Origin: Oerskovia enterophila
Lineage (GTDB): Bacteria > Actinomycetota > Actinomycetes > Actinomycetales > Cellulomonadaceae
Reading direction: 5' to 3'
Assembly (NCBI RefSeq): GCF_001692445.1
Contig: NZ_MAQA01000012.1
Location: 1-64,000, forward strand
DNA: 64,000 bases
In this document: one piece after another, positions 1 to 8,431 of the stretch
Numbering within the stretch: the stretch's first letter is position 1
Layout of the letters: every line of letters begins with the position of its first letter
The notes under the pieces: generated by a model
Told to the model about the DNA's origin: nothing
The model's input: the letters and a program-made list of their open reading frames with translations, nothing else
The model's database searches: none
Program-made: the position numbers and the translations under genes

Positions 1-119
1 CCGGACCCTGTCAGGGCTGTGGACCACCTGTGGATGCGGGCGGTCGGCGCGAGCGACGGGGACCGGTGCAGACGCCCGACGACCTGACGCTCGACCGAAC
101 GCAAAGAGGTAAGCCCACC

Positions 120-3100
120 GTGTCATTCGCCGCAGCGCCACGACGCCCCGCAGGGCGCGAGGCCGGCTCCAAACGACGACGTAGCCCGCTCGGCATTGCC
201 GTCGCAGTCGTGGCCGCCCTCGTCCTCCTGCTGTTCCTGCTCGCCCAGTTCTGGACCGAGGTCCTCTGGTTCACCCAGCTCGGCTTCCAGGACGTCCTGT
301 GGACCGAGTGGGGGACCCGCGCGGCGCTGTTCGTCGGCGGCTTCCTGGTGATGGGAGGGCTCGTCTTCCTGTCCCTGTCGCTCGCCTACCGGTCACGCCC
401 CATCTACGCGCCCTCGACGCCCGAGCAGGCGACGCTCGACCAGTACCGCGAGGCCGTCGAGCCGCTGCGCAAGGTCGTGACCGTCGCTGGGCCCGCCATC
501 ATCGGGTTCTTCGCCGGAGCGGCGGCGTCCTCGCAGTGGAGCACGGTCCTGCTGGCGATGAACTCGGTGCCCTTCGGCACCGACGACCCGCAGTACGGGA
601 TGGACATCTCGTTCTTCGTGTTCACGCTGCCCGTGCTGCGGTTCGTGGTCGGGTTCCTCATGGCCGCGGTGATCATCGCGGGCATCGGGGCGCTCGCGAC
701 GCACTACCTGTACGGCGGGCTGCGGATCGGCGCGGGGGCCGGCAACGGGCCCCGCACCACCAAGGCCGCGCGCGTGCAGCTCTCCGTGACGGCTGCGGTC
801 CTCATGCTCCTCATCGGTGCGAACTACTGGCTCGACCGCTACTCGCTGCTGACCTCGACGGGTGACAAGTTCGACGGCGCCTCGTACGCCGACGTCAACG
901 CCGTGATCCCCTCGAAGGCGATCCTGACCGGTGTCGCGATCCTCGTGGCGCTGCTGTTCGTGCTCACGGCGATCCGTGGGAACTGGCGCCTGCCCGCGAT
1001 CGGGGTCGGCCTCATGGTGGTCTCCGCGATCGCGATCGGCGGCATCTACCCGGCCGTGGTCCAGCGCTTCCAGGTCGCGCCGAACGCCCAGGAGTTCGAG
1101 GCCGAGTACATCCAGCGCAACATCGACGCGACCAAGACGGCGTTCGGGCTGGACGACGTCGAGGCCGCGAACTACGACGCGAAGACCCAGGCCGAGGCCG
1201 GCGCCCTGCGCGCGGACGCCGACACGACCGCGTCGATCCGACTGCTCGACCCGCAGATCGTCAGCCCGACGTTCCGCCAGCTCCAGCAGAACAAGCAGTA
1301 CTACAACTTCCAGGAGACCCTCTCGGTCGACCGGTACATGATCGACGGCGAGAGCCGTGACACCGTGATCGCGGTCCGCGAGCTCAACCTCGCCGGTCTG
1401 GGTGCGAGCCAGCGCAACTGGGTCAACGACCACACCGTGTACACGCACGGCTACGGCGTCGTCGCGGCGTACGGCAACCAGATCGGCCCGGGCGGGCAGC
1501 CGGCCTTCTACGAGGGGGACATCCCCTCGGTGGGGTCGCTGCCCGAGTACGAGCCGCGCATCTACTTCAGCCCGGACTCGACCCAGTACTCGATCGTCGG
1601 AGCCCCCGAGGGCACCCAGCCGTGGGAGTTCGACTATCCGGACGACGAGGCCGGTGGCCAGGTCAACAACACGTTCGGCGCCGAGGACGGGGCCGTCGCG
1701 GGTCCCAGCGTGGGCTCGTTCGGCACCAAGCTGCTCTACGCCCTCAAGTTCGGCTCCGAGCAGATCCTGTTCTCCGACCGTGTCACGGCCGACTCGCAGA
1801 TCGTGTACGACCGCTCGCCGCGCGACCGCGTCGCCAAGGTCGCCCCGTATCTGACGCTCGACGGCAAGGTCTACCCGGCCGTCGTCGACGGGCGCGTGAA
1901 GTGGATCGTCGACGGCTACACCACGACGAACAGCTACCCGTACTCGGCGTCGCAGCCCCTCGACGAGGCGACGCAGGACACCCTGACGGTCAACTCGCAG
2001 TCGGTCGCGGCCCTCGCGCCGCAGCAGGTCAACTACATCCGCAACTCGGTCAAGGCCACCGTCGACGCGTACGACGGCTCCGTGGACCTGTACGCGTGGG
2101 ACACCGAGGACCCCGTCCTCAAGGCGTGGAACAACGTGTTCCCGACCTCGCTCCAGCCGATCTCCGAGATCAGCGGCGACCTCATGAGCCACCTGCGCTA
2201 CCCCGAGGACATGTTCAAGGTCCAGCGCTCGCTGCTCACGAGCTACCACGTCGACGACGCACGCGAGTTCTTCTCGGGCCAGGACTTCTGGAACGTGCCG
2301 CGCGACCCCACGGTGCGCGGGGCCGGCACCAAGCCGTTCCAGCCGCCGTACTACCTGACGCTCCAGATGCCCGGTCAGGAGGCGCCGGCGTTCTCGCTCA
2401 TGACGACGTTCATCCCGGGCGGCAACTCCGACCGAGAGATCCTCACGGGCTTCCTCGCGGTCGACGCCGAGGCCGGGAGCACGGCCGGCGTGAAGTCGGA
2501 GAGCTACGGGAAGCTCAGGCTGCTCGAGCTGCCGCGCAACGCCACGGTCCCCGGACCGGGCCAGGTGCAGAACACGTTCGACTCGGACCCCACGGTCTCC
2601 AACGAGCTGAACATCCTCAGCCGCGGCAACTCGACGGTCATCCACGGCAACCTGCTCACGCTTCCCGTGGGCGGCGGGCTGCTCTACGTGCAGCCCGTGT
2701 ACGTCCAGGCGTCCGAAGGCACCAAGTTCCCGCTGCTGCGCAAGGTGCTGGTCAACTTCGGTGACCAGGTCGGGTTCGCGGACACGCTCGACGAAGCCCT
2801 CAACCAGGTCTTCGGGGGCGAGTCCGGTGCGGACGCGGGTGATGCCGGGGGCGAGGTCCTGCCGGAGATCCCGACGGACGGGGAGACCACCCCGCCGGCC
2901 GAGGGTACCGATCCCGGCACGGGCACCACGCCGGACACCGGCACCGAGAACCCCGAGGCGCGCGCCCAGCTCGACCAGGCGCTCCAGGCCGCCAGCCAGG
3001 CGATCAAGGACGGTCAGGCCGCCCTCGCCGAGGGTGACTTCGCGGCGTACGGCGAGTCGCAGGAACGCCTGCAGACCGCGCTCGAGTCGGCGATCGCCGC

Positions 3101-3134
3101 AGAGCAGCAGCTGGGGGACACCGCGACACCGTGA
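120..3134 (+). CDS. UPF0182 family membrane protein
   Basis: This is a large UPF0182 (COG1615) protein of about 1004 residues, a family of unknown biochemical function found mainly in actinobacteria and cyanobacteria. About seven hydrophobic segments fill residues 25-320 and are followed by a long, presumably extracytoplasmic region rich in aromatic and acidic residues. The last 100 residues are low-complexity (Gly/Pro/Thr/Glu-rich) and end in an Ala/Gln-rich, probably helical stretch, as is common in actinobacterial members. I chose the GTG at 120 because AAAGAGG lies 12 bases upstream (102-108) and the upstream in-frame sequence from 30 does not look like protein. The gene stands alone and ends before a hairpin. 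Family assignment is secure; function is unknown. Confidence 0.93.
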   Translation: MSFAAAPRRPAGREAGSKRRRSPLGIAVAVVAALVLLLFLLAQFWTEVLWFTQLGFQDVLWTEWGTRAALFVGGFLVMGGLVFLSLSLAYRSRPIYAPSTPEQATLDQYREAVEPLRKVVTVAGPAIIGFFAGAAASSQWSTVLLAMNSVPFGTDDPQYGMDISFFVFTLPVLRFVVGFLMAAVIIAGIGALATHYLYGGLRIGAGAGNGPRTTKAARVQLSVTAAVLMLLIGANYWLDRYSLLTSTGDKFDGASYADVNAVIPSKAILTGVAILVALLFVLTAIRGNWRLPAIGVGLMVVSAIAIGGIYPAVVQRFQVAPNAQEFEAEYIQRNIDATKTAFGLDDVEAANYDAKTQAEAGALRADADTTASIRLLDPQIVSPTFRQLQQNKQYYNFQETLSVDRYMIDGESRDTVIAVRELNLAGLGASQRNWVNDHTVYTHGYGVVAAYGNQIGPGGQPAFYEGDIPSVGSLPEYEPRIYFSPDSTQYSIVGAPEGTQPWEFDYPDDEAGGQVNNTFGAEDGAVAGPSVGSFGTKLLYALKFGSEQILFSDRVTADSQIVYDRSPRDRVAKVAPYLTLDGKVYPAVVDGRVKWIVDGYTTTNSYPYSASQPLDEATQDTLTVNSQSVAALAPQQVNYIRNSVKATVDAYDGSVDLYAWDTEDPVLKAWNNVFPTSLQPISEISGDLMSHLRYPEDMFKVQRSLLTSYHVDDAREFFSGQDFWNVPRDPTVRGAGTKPFQPPYYLTLQMPGQEAPAFSLMTTFIPGGNSDREILTGFLAVDAEAGSTAGVKSESYGKLRLLELPRNATVPGPGQVQNTFDSDPTVSNELNILSRGNSTVIHGNLLTLPVGGGLLYVQPVYVQASEGTKFPLLRKVLVNFGDQVGFADTLDEALNQVFGGESGADAGDAGGEVLPEIPTDGETTPPAEGTDPGTGTTPDTGTENPEARAQLDQALQAASQAIKDGQAALAEGDFAAYGESQERLQTALESAIAAEQQLGDTATP

Positions 3135-3191
3135 CACGACGCCCCGCACGGGGCGCCCGAGCGGCGGCCACCCGTCGAGGTGAGCAGCACG

Positions 3192-3243
3192 ACGACGGAG
3201 CGTCGCTCCTGATCCGAGAGGGTCGGGGGCGGCGCTCCGTCGT
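3192..3243 (+). terminator. hairpin after the UPF0182 gene
   Basis: Arms ACGACGGAGCG (3192-3202) and CGCTCCGTCGT (3233-3243) are perfectly complementary across a 30-base loop, starting 57 bases after the stop codon. There is no clear T-run, as is usual for terminators in GC-rich actinobacteria. Confidence 0.5.
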
Positions 3244-3268
3244 GTCTGCGGAAGCCGCCTACCCGGTC

Positions 3269-3365
3269 GAGGGTGACGGGCCCGGACGCCGAGGGTGACG
3301 GGCCCGGACGCCGAGGGTGACGGGCCCGGACGCCGAGGGTGACGGACCCGGACGTTGAGGGTGAC
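3269..3365. repeat. 22-bp tandem repeat, about 4.4 copies
   Basis: Units start at 3269, 3291, 3313, 3335 and 3357 (partial), with a core reading GAGGGTGACGGGCCCGGACG. The first three are identical, the fourth has three changes and the fifth is truncated. The array lies between the UPF0182 terminator and the aldose epimerase gene, so it may overlap the promoter or leader of the latter. No protein-coding role is apparent. Confidence 0.9.
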
Positions 3366-3428
3366 CGACACGCGCGACCGGACGGCACGGTTTGTCATTT
3401 CTGGTACGGCAGGCAAGCATTGGGCCTC

Positions 3429-4460
3429 ATGACCAGTGCAACCGTTTGCAGCAACGCTTACATCGTCGAGGGGGCGCTCGGCGCACTGCCGACGGTCGCG
3501 CTCATCCATCCGAGCGGCGCGGAGCTCGTCGTCGCCCTCCGCGGTGCGACCGCGCTGGCCTGGCGTGCGCCGTGGGGCATCGGCTCCGTGGGGCGCGAAG
3601 TTCTTGACCTCCTCGACGGGTACGAGGCCGAGTCCGAGCTGCTCGCGCAGGAGGCGACGCGCTCGGGGCTCATGTTCCCGTTCGCCAACCGCATCGCCGC
3701 GGGGGCCTACACGTTCGACGGAGCCAGGCACCATGTCCCGCCCGCACCGGGAGAGATCGGTACCCTCCACGGCTTCGTCCGGCTCCAGGACTGGGAGGTC
3801 GTGCCCGACGCCGACGTCGACGGTCCCGCCAACGGTGCGGTCTCGGTGACGCTCGCGACGTGCGTCCGGTCGACCGACGTCGCAGGCTATCCGTTCGACC
3901 TCGAGACGAGGATCCGCTTCGAGCTGACCGAGCAGACCCTCGACGTGACCTGGTCCTACCGCAACGCCGGGCGGGTGGCCGCGCCGGTCACGGCCGGTTG
4001 GCACCCGTACTTCCGCATCCCAGGTCACGCCACGATCGACGCCCTGGAGCTGCACGTGCCGGCGCGGGCGACGATCGTGACGGATGCCAGCCTCATCCCG
4101 CTCGACGGCGAGACGGCCCGGGAGGTGCGTGGCGTCGTCGGGCCGCTGGGGCTCGCCGGGACCACGCTCGACACCGCGTTCACCGACCTGGTGCCCGACG
4201 CGGACGGCCGGGTTCGCACGCGAGTTCTCGACCCGGCGACCGGCGCGGGTGTCGAGGTGTGGCAGGAGCGCGGCAACATGCACGTCTACACGGGCGACGG
4301 GCTGGGCGGCCGGGCGCGGACGTCGATCGCGCTCGAACCCGTCGAGAGCCTGACGAACGCTTTCAACCGCCCCGACTGTGCGCAGCAGGTCCGGCTCGAG
4401 CCGGGGGAGGGGCGCGAGTTCCGCTTCGGGGCCCGGGTGGTCGCGCCGCGCCAGGGGTGA
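3429..4460 (+). CDS. aldose 1-epimerase family protein
   Basis: A 343-residue member of the aldose 1-epimerase (galactose mutarotase-like) superfamily, which interconverts alpha and beta anomers of aldoses. Visible hallmarks are the N-terminal MFPFANRI stretch (family NRIxxG-type motif), a histidine in TLHGFVR, the second histidine in AGWHPYFRI, and a late acidic region around VEVWQERGNMHVYTGD. I chose the ATG at 3429 because protein-like sequence (SNAYIVEGAL) begins just after it. The open frame extends upstream into the 22-bp repeats, which is unlikely to be coding. The ribosome site is weak. It could equally act on a phosphorylated or oligomeric sugar, as substrate specificity in this family is not readable from sequence. 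Confidence 0.85.
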   Translation: MTSATVCSNAYIVEGALGALPTVALIHPSGAELVVALRGATALAWRAPWGIGSVGREVLDLLDGYEAESELLAQEATRSGLMFPFANRIAAGAYTFDGARHHVPPAPGEIGTLHGFVRLQDWEVVPDADVDGPANGAVSVTLATCVRSTDVAGYPFDLETRIRFELTEQTLDVTWSYRNAGRVAAPVTAGWHPYFRIPGHATIDALELHVPARATIVTDASLIPLDGETAREVRGVVGPLGLAGTTLDTAFTDLVPDADGRVRTRVLDPATGAGVEVWQERGNMHVYTGDGLGGRARTSIALEPVESLTNAFNRPDCAQQVRLEPGEGREFRFGARVVAPRQG

Positions 4461-4523
4461 ACGGGAGGCCGGGGTGCCCGATTTGGCGCCTCGGCCCATC
4501 TCCCGTAAGGTTGTGTTTACCGA

Positions 4524-4597
4524 CGCGGGGTGGAGCAGCTCGGTAGCTCGCTGGGCTCATAACCCAGAGGTCGCAGGTTCAAATCCTGCCCCCGCTA
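4524..4597 (+). tRNA. initiator tRNA-fMet (CAT), copy 1
   Basis: A 74-nt cloverleaf: acceptor strands CGCGGGG and CCCCGCT, anticodon loop CTCATAA with anticodon CAT, three consecutive G-C pairs in the anticodon stem (GGG/CCC), T-loop TTCAAAT and discriminator A. The C1-U72 mismatch and the GGG/CCC stem are initiator features. The 3' CCA is not encoded (CAA follows). A TAAGGT hexamer at 4506-4511 is a possible -10 box. Confidence 0.97.
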
Positions 4598-4603
4598 CAA
4601 AGG

Positions 4604-4639
4604 AAGGCCCGGTTCAGCAGAAATGCTGCACCGGGCCTT
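4604..4639 (+). terminator. terminator of tRNA-fMet copy 1
   Basis: A strong hairpin starts 6 bases after the tRNA. Arms AAGGCCCGGT and ACCGGGCCTT enclose an inner CAGCA-GAAA-TGCTG stem-loop. The identical hairpin follows copy 2. Confidence 0.85.
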
Positions 4640-5023
4640 CGTCATGCGTGGGGTATGGCGCACCCGTCTGGCGCCCGACCCGCTGGTCGGCCCGTCGAGG
4701 CCTGCCCTTCTCGCCGCTCGGCCCGCTCGGCTCGGCGAGGCTCCCGCGGAGTCCTTGCGTCGCGTTGCGCGCCCGGATCAGTTGTCAGAGCTGGCCCGGG
4801 CTCGACCCCGGGCCAGCTCTGACAACTGATCGGGCTGGTCACGGTGCGGCTCGCGACCGGGTGCGCGCCGCCGTGGCCTCGCTACCCGGCCCGTTGCCGG
4901 ATCGCGGCCCAGCGGCCGTCCGTCGTCCGCCTGCCAGGGGTCACATCGTCCGAGGTGTGACGTGGCCGACAGGGAATCAGGTAGGAGTGCAGGCCGAAGA
5001 TCGCGTAGAGTGGTGTTTACCGA
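4640..5023. other. intergenic spacer between the tRNA copies
   Basis: This 384-bp stretch separates the two tRNA-fMet units. Apart from the 25-bp palindrome at 4776-4831 I see no gene, and the short open frames in it have no homology I recognise. The end of the stretch carries TAGAGT (5006-5011), a possible -10 box for copy 2 at the same distance as TAAGGT upstream of copy 1. Confidence 0.7.
4776..4831. repeat. family A palindrome, member 1
   Basis: A perfect inverted repeat with 25-bp arms (4776-4800 and 4807-4831) around a 6-base loop CTCGAC. Outer arm sequence is GATCAGTTGTCAGAG and the inner part is CTGGCCCGGG. Related elements with the same GTTGTCAGA/TCTGACAAC ends lie at 5186, 26225 and 26376. 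Confidence 0.9.
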
Positions 5024-5097
5024 CGCGGGGTGGAGCAGCTCGGTAGCTCGCTGGGCTCATAACCCAGAGGTCGCAGGTTCAAATCCTGCCCCCGCTA
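5024..5097 (+). tRNA. initiator tRNA-fMet (CAT), copy 2
   Basis: Identical in sequence to the copy at 4524-4597, with anticodon CAT, C1-U72 mismatch, three G-C pairs in the anticodon stem and no encoded CCA. The possible -10 box here is TAGAGT at 5006-5011. Confidence 0.97.
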
Positions 5098-5103
5098 CAA
5101 AGG

Positions 5104-5139
5104 AAGGCCCGGTTCAGCAGAAATGCTGCACCGGGCCTT
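5104..5139 (+). terminator. terminator of tRNA-fMet copy 2
   Basis: The same AAGGCCCGGT/ACCGGGCCTT hairpin as after copy 1. Confidence 0.85.
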
Positions 5140-5185
5140 CGTCATTTCCCGGGTTGCACGGTCCTGAATGGCGCCGTGTGCCCCG

Positions 5186-5241
5186 GATGAGTTGTCAGAG
5201 CTGGCCCGGGCTCGACCCCGGGCCAGCTCTGACAACCGATC
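5186..5241. repeat. family A palindrome, member 2
   Basis: Arms 5186-5210 and 5217-5241 with two mismatches near the outer ends. The inner 20 bp of each arm and the CTCGAC loop are identical to member 1. It lies 8 bp beyond the stop codon of the oxidoreductase gene that ends at 5250 on the minus strand and 46 bp after the tRNA terminator, so it could also terminate transcription from either side. Confidence 0.85.
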
Positions 5242-5249
5242 GCGACGTG

Positions 5250-5873
5250 TCAGTCGGCGAGCGAGAAGCCGGTCGTCCACTGGGTCGCGCCCGAGCCGGC
5301 CAGCGTCATCTGGACGAAGCCGAGGGCCTCGAGCTCGCGAGCGCGCTTGAGCGAGCCGGCGTCGACGCCCTTGAGCCCACCTGCACGGACCAGCTTGACG
5401 AGCGTGCCCTTGGCGTCGTTGTCGTCGCCCGCGACGAGGACGGTCGCGGTCTGGTCGGCGACCTGTCCGCTCGCGAGGGTCGAGGCGAAGTTGGTGTTGA
5501 ACGCCTTGAGGACCTTGGCCGTCGGGGCGAGCGCGGCGATCTCGGCGGCGGCCGAGGAGTCGGCGGGCACGACGAGCGAATCGAACGTGGCGAAGTCGAC
5601 GGGGTTGGTCGGGTCGACGAGGACCTTGCCGTCGAGGCGGCCCGCGTACTGCGCGAGGACCTCGGGCACCGCGGGGAAGGGGAGGGCGAGGACCACGAGC
5701 TCGCCCGTGATCTCGTCACCCACGACGCCCGAGGTGAACGACGCGCCCGAGCCGAGCGCCGCGGCCTTCTCGGCGTCGCGCGCCAGGACCTGGACCTGTG
5801 CGCCGGCGTCGAGGCCGATACGCGCCACGCCTGCTGCGATGTTCCCTGCGCCGATGATCGTGATGCTGGTCAT
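5250..5873 (-). CDS. NADPH-dependent F420 reductase-like (NAD(P)-binding) protein
   Basis: A 207-residue protein of the F420_oxidored (PF03807) type with an N-terminal Rossmann fold: ITIIGAGNIAAGVA matches the dinucleotide-binding GxGxxA pattern, followed by LALPFPAVPEVL and DPTNPVD and then KAFNT, as in archaeal-type F420:NADP oxidoreductases and their paralogues. It probably uses NADP; whether the partner is F420 or another acceptor cannot be told. The ATG at 5873 has a good GGAGG site (CCGGAGGACTTC) in its leader, so I prefer it over the in-frame start 19 codons upstream, which would fall on the operator. It is divergent from a MarR regulator across a 110-bp region with two palindromes, suggesting local regulation. 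Confidence 0.87.
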   Translation of the reverse strand: MTSITIIGAGNIAAGVARIGLDAGAQVQVLARDAEKAAALGSGASFTSGVVGDEITGELVVLALPFPAVPEVLAQYAGRLDGKVLVDPTNPVDFATFDSLVVPADSSAAAEIAALAPTAKVLKAFNTNFASTLASGQVADQTATVLVAGDDNDAKGTLVKLVRAGGLKGVDAGSLKRARELEALGFVQMTLAGSGATQWTTGFSLAD

Positions 5874-5914
5874 GAAGTCCTCCGGGGCTGCGACGTCGGC
5901 CCGAGCCGGCGTGA

Positions 5915-5934
5915 TTAGTTGTTGATACAACTAA
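5915..5934. promoter_or_regulatory. candidate MarR operator, site 1
   Basis: A palindrome with half-sites TTAGTTG and CAACTAA separated by 6 bases, lying between the divergent oxidoreductase and MarR starts. A matching site lies upstream of the VOC gene (20362). Confidence 0.75.
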
Positions 5935-5945
5935 CATAGACCTGC

Positions 5946-5965
5946 TTAGTTGTTGTGTCAACCAT
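5946..5965. promoter_or_regulatory. candidate MarR operator, site 2
   Basis: TTAGTTG-N6-CAACCAT has the same 7-6-7 layout as site 1 but a degenerate right half. Its centre is about 31 bp, roughly three helical turns, from that of site 1. A TAGACT hexamer at 5972-5977 is a possible -10 box of the MarR gene, which would put site 2 over its -35 region. Confidence 0.6.
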
Positions 5966-5983
5966 CTTCGGTAGACTGGGTCC

Positions 5984-6478
5984 ATGACCGACGACGTGCG
6001 ATGGCTCTCCCCCCGCGAGCTGCGGACCTGGATGCGCCTCCAGGCAGTCTCCGAGCTCCTCCCGGGCGTGCTCGACGCCCAGCTCCAGCGCGACGCGCAG
6101 CTGACCCACTTCGAGTACCTCGTGCTCGCGATGCTCTCCGAGGCCCAGGACCACACGCTGCGCATGACGGACCTCGCGCTCAAGACCAACGCGACCCTGC
6201 CGCGCCTGTCCCACGTCGTGAAGCGGCTCGAGGGGCGCGGCTACGTGGAGCGCACGCCCTGCCCCGAGGACCGCCGGGCCACGCTCGCAGTCCTGACCGA
6301 CGCAGGGTGGGACAAGGTCGTCGCGACCGCACCCGGCCATGTCGGCACGGTGCGCGAGCACATCATCGACCGCCTCACCCCGGAGCAGGTCGAGCAGCTC
6401 GACGGGATCGCCCGGGCGATCCTCGAGTCCCTCGACACCGAAGGGCGGCTCGACGCGCTCCACCTCCCGGAGGACTGA
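5984..6478 (+). CDS. MarR family transcriptional regulator
   Basis: A 164-residue winged-helix regulator. The recognition region reads LRMTDLALKTNATLPRLSHVVKRLEGRGYVERTPCPEDRRATLAVLTDAG, which contains the typical MarR helix-turn-helix and the DRR wing. The family binds palindromic operators as a dimer and is usually released by phenolic, oxidative or electrophilic ligands. The only obvious cysteine is in TPCPEDRR, inside the wing, so a thiol switch is conceivable but unproven. It is divergent from the F420_oxidored-type gene across two TTAGTTG-N6-CAACTAA-like sites, implying self-regulation plus control of that gene. The ATG at 5984 lacks a strong ribosome site and lies only a few bases after a possible -10 box, so the transcript may be leaderless. 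Confidence 0.93.
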   Translation: MTDDVRWLSPRELRTWMRLQAVSELLPGVLDAQLQRDAQLTHFEYLVLAMLSEAQDHTLRMTDLALKTNATLPRLSHVVKRLEGRGYVERTPCPEDRRATLAVLTDAGWDKVVATAPGHVGTVREHIIDRLTPEQVEQLDGIARAILESLDTEGRLDALHLPED

Positions 6479-6636
6479 CGCGCGGTGTGATGCGCCCCAC
6501 CGTCTCACCGGACGTCCCGCCTATGTCTCACCGCGTGGGACCGGCGTAGAGTCGACCTCCGGCGAGTCCCGGCAGCACGCGTCACCCGCGGCGGCCCGGT
6601 ACCGCCTCGTCACCCTCCTGACCCCGGAAGGTCCTC

Positions 6637-7491
6637 ATGCGCCGCCTGAACGCCGTGCTGCCCGTCGCAGCCGTCTCGACCGCCCTGCTCCTCGCGGGCT
6701 GCTCGTCCGACTCGTCGACCGACGCCGGTCCGTCCGGCGCAGCGACCCCCACGTGCGAGCCGGGCGCCCTGCCCACGCACACCGACGGCAAGCTGACCGT
6801 CGCCGCGGGCGAGGCCTACTCGCCCTGGTACATCGGTGAGCACGACAGCGGCGAGGGCTTCGAGTCCGCGCTCGTCTACGAGGTCGCCGACCGGCTCGGG
6901 TACGCCGCGGACGACGTCGAGTGGGAGCTCGTGACGTTCGAGCAGATCGTCAGCCCCAGCATCAAGGAGTTCGACTTCGCGGCCTGGCAGACGTCCATCT
7001 CGGACGAGCGCCGCAAGGCCGTCGACTTCTCGAGCCCCTACCTCACGACGCGCCAGGGCGTGATCGTGCAGGAGGCAGGCCCGTACGCCTCGGCCACGAC
7101 GCTCGACGAGCTCAAGGACCTGCGCATCGGCGTCACGGCCGCCCAGACGAGCCTCACGCTCGCCAAGGCTGCATTCGGCGACGACGCGAACCTCGTCCCG
7201 TTCAACGGTGCGGGCGACGGCATGACGGCGCTGCAGTCGGGCACGATCGACGTCATGATCATGGACGTCGACCAGGGCGTCGCGGCCTCGACCGAGTACT
7301 TCCCCGACTCCGTGGTCGTCGGCACGCTGCCGGACCAGGGCACGGTCGAGCAGTACGGCCTGGTCCTCGACCTCAACTCGACGCTCACCGAGTGCGTCTC
7401 GGCCGCGGTCGACGCGCTCGAGGCCGACGGCACGCTCGCCGAGCTGCGCACGACCTGGCTCAAGTCGGACGACATCCCCGAGCTGGGCTGA
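6637..7491 (+). CDS. amino-acid ABC transporter substrate-binding lipoprotein
   Basis: A 284-residue family 3 solute-binding protein. The N-terminus is a lipoprotein signal with lipobox LLAGC (Cys22), followed by a Ser/Thr-rich linker. The mature part has the expected SBP_bac_3 features: LTVAAGEAYSPWY, the phrase AAWQTSISDERRKAVDFSSPYL, DLRIGVTAAQTS and DVMIMD. It captures a polar amino acid or similar small solute outside the cell and delivers it to the permease encoded one base downstream. The ATG at 6637 is preceded by GGAAGG. It is the first gene of a compact three-gene operon. Confidence 0.93.
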   Translation: MRRLNAVLPVAAVSTALLLAGCSSDSSTDAGPSGAATPTCEPGALPTHTDGKLTVAAGEAYSPWYIGEHDSGEGFESALVYEVADRLGYAADDVEWELVTFEQIVSPSIKEFDFAAWQTSISDERRKAVDFSSPYLTTRQGVIVQEAGPYASATTLDELKDLRIGVTAAQTSLTLAKAAFGDDANLVPFNGAGDGMTALQSGTIDVMIMDVDQGVAASTEYFPDSVVVGTLPDQGTVEQYGLVLDLNSTLTECVSAAVDALEADGTLAELRTTWLKSDDIPELG

Positions 7492-7492
7492 G

Positions 7493-8431
7493 ATGAGCGA
7501 GGGCGCGTCGGGCGCCGCGCCGCAGGACGGCCCCGTGCCCGACGACGGCGCTCGCCCCGCGAGCGCGGGCTGGACCCCGTCGCCCCTCGCCCGGGCGAGG
7601 GAGTCCTACCGACGTGCGCGCCGCCGTCGGGCCGCATGGGTGTCCGTCCTCTCGACCGTGGTCGTCGTCGCGGTCCTGTATGTCGTGGTGACCACGGCCC
7701 CCGGGTGGGAGCGCACGCGCGACGCGTTCTTCTCCCCGCAGAGCGCCTGGGACTCGCTGCCCGCGATCGCCGAGGGACTGTGGCTCAACCTGCGGGTGTG
7801 GGTCGTGGCGTCGGTCGTCGGGATGGTGCTCGGCATGACGCTCGCCGTGATCCGCACGAGCCGCATCCCGGCCCTGTTCCCGCTGCGCGCGTTCGCGGTC
7901 GCGTACGTCGACGTGTTCCGCGGCGTGCCGCTGCTGCTGGTCCTGCTGCTCGTCGGGTTCGGCCTGCCGGCGCTTCGGCTCGAGTGGCTGCCGACGTCGG
8001 GGGCGTTCCTCGGTGCGCTCGCGATCATCCTCACGTACACCGCGTACCTGGCCGAGGTGTTCCGGGCCGGGATCGAGTCGGTGCACCCGTCGCAGGTCTC
8101 CGCGGCGCGATCGCTCGGCCTCACGCGCGCCCAGACGACCCGCAGGGTCGTCCTGCCGCAGGCCGTGCGGCACGTGACCGCCCCGCTCGCGAGCAACCTC
8201 GTCTCGCTCCAGAAGGACTCGGGGCTCATCTCGATCCTGGGTGCCGTGGACGCGATCCGGGCCGCGCAGATCGCTGCCTCGGGCAGCTACAACTTCACGC
8301 CCTACGTCGTGGCGGGCGTCCTGTTCCTGCTGGTCTCGATCCCGCTCACGCGTGTGGTCGACGTCTACTCGGCGCGCCAGGGCTGGCGCGGGTCGCTCGC
8401 GACCGTGAGCGGTGCGGGGGCCATCCGATGA
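7493..8431 (+). CDS. amino-acid ABC transporter permease
   Basis: A 312-residue HisM/GlnP-type permease. A cytoplasmic N-terminal 35-40 residues rich in Arg precede a first hydrophobic helix (VSVLSTVVVVAVLYVVVTT), then the BPD_transp_1 core with four to five further helices and the cytoplasmic EAA loop (SAARSLGLTRAQTTRRVVLPQ) that docks on the ATPase. The start is one base after the upstream stop, and the 3' end overlaps the ATPase start as ATGA, so translation is probably coupled. With the neighbouring SBP it forms a homodimeric importer; the substrate is not readable. Confidence 0.93.
   Translation: MSEGASGAAPQDGPVPDDGARPASAGWTPSPLARARESYRRARRRRAAWVSVLSTVVVVAVLYVVVTTAPGWERTRDAFFSPQSAWDSLPAIAEGLWLNLRVWVVASVVGMVLGMTLAVIRTSRIPALFPLRAFAVAYVDVFRGVPLLLVLLLVGFGLPALRLEWLPTSGAFLGALAIILTYTAYLAEVFRAGIESVHPSQVSAARSLGLTRAQTTRRVVLPQAVRHVTAPLASNLVSLQKDSGLISILGAVDAIRAAQIAASGSYNFTPYVVAGVLFLLVSIPLTRVVDVYSARQGWRGSLATVSGAGAIR

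Larger units (their letters stand above)
4513..5145 (+). repeat. 133-bp direct duplication carrying tRNA-fMet and terminator
   Basis: Bases 4513-4645 and 5013-5145 are identical (133 bp), covering the immediate 5' flank, the whole tRNA, the terminator and GTCAT after it. The repeat offset is exactly 500 bp. Identity stops abruptly on both sides, and the flanking promoters differ. Confidence 0.93.

Noticed and set aside
3269-3365. CRISPR-like repeat array
   Set aside because: The units are directly adjacent with no unique spacers, and no cas gene is present.
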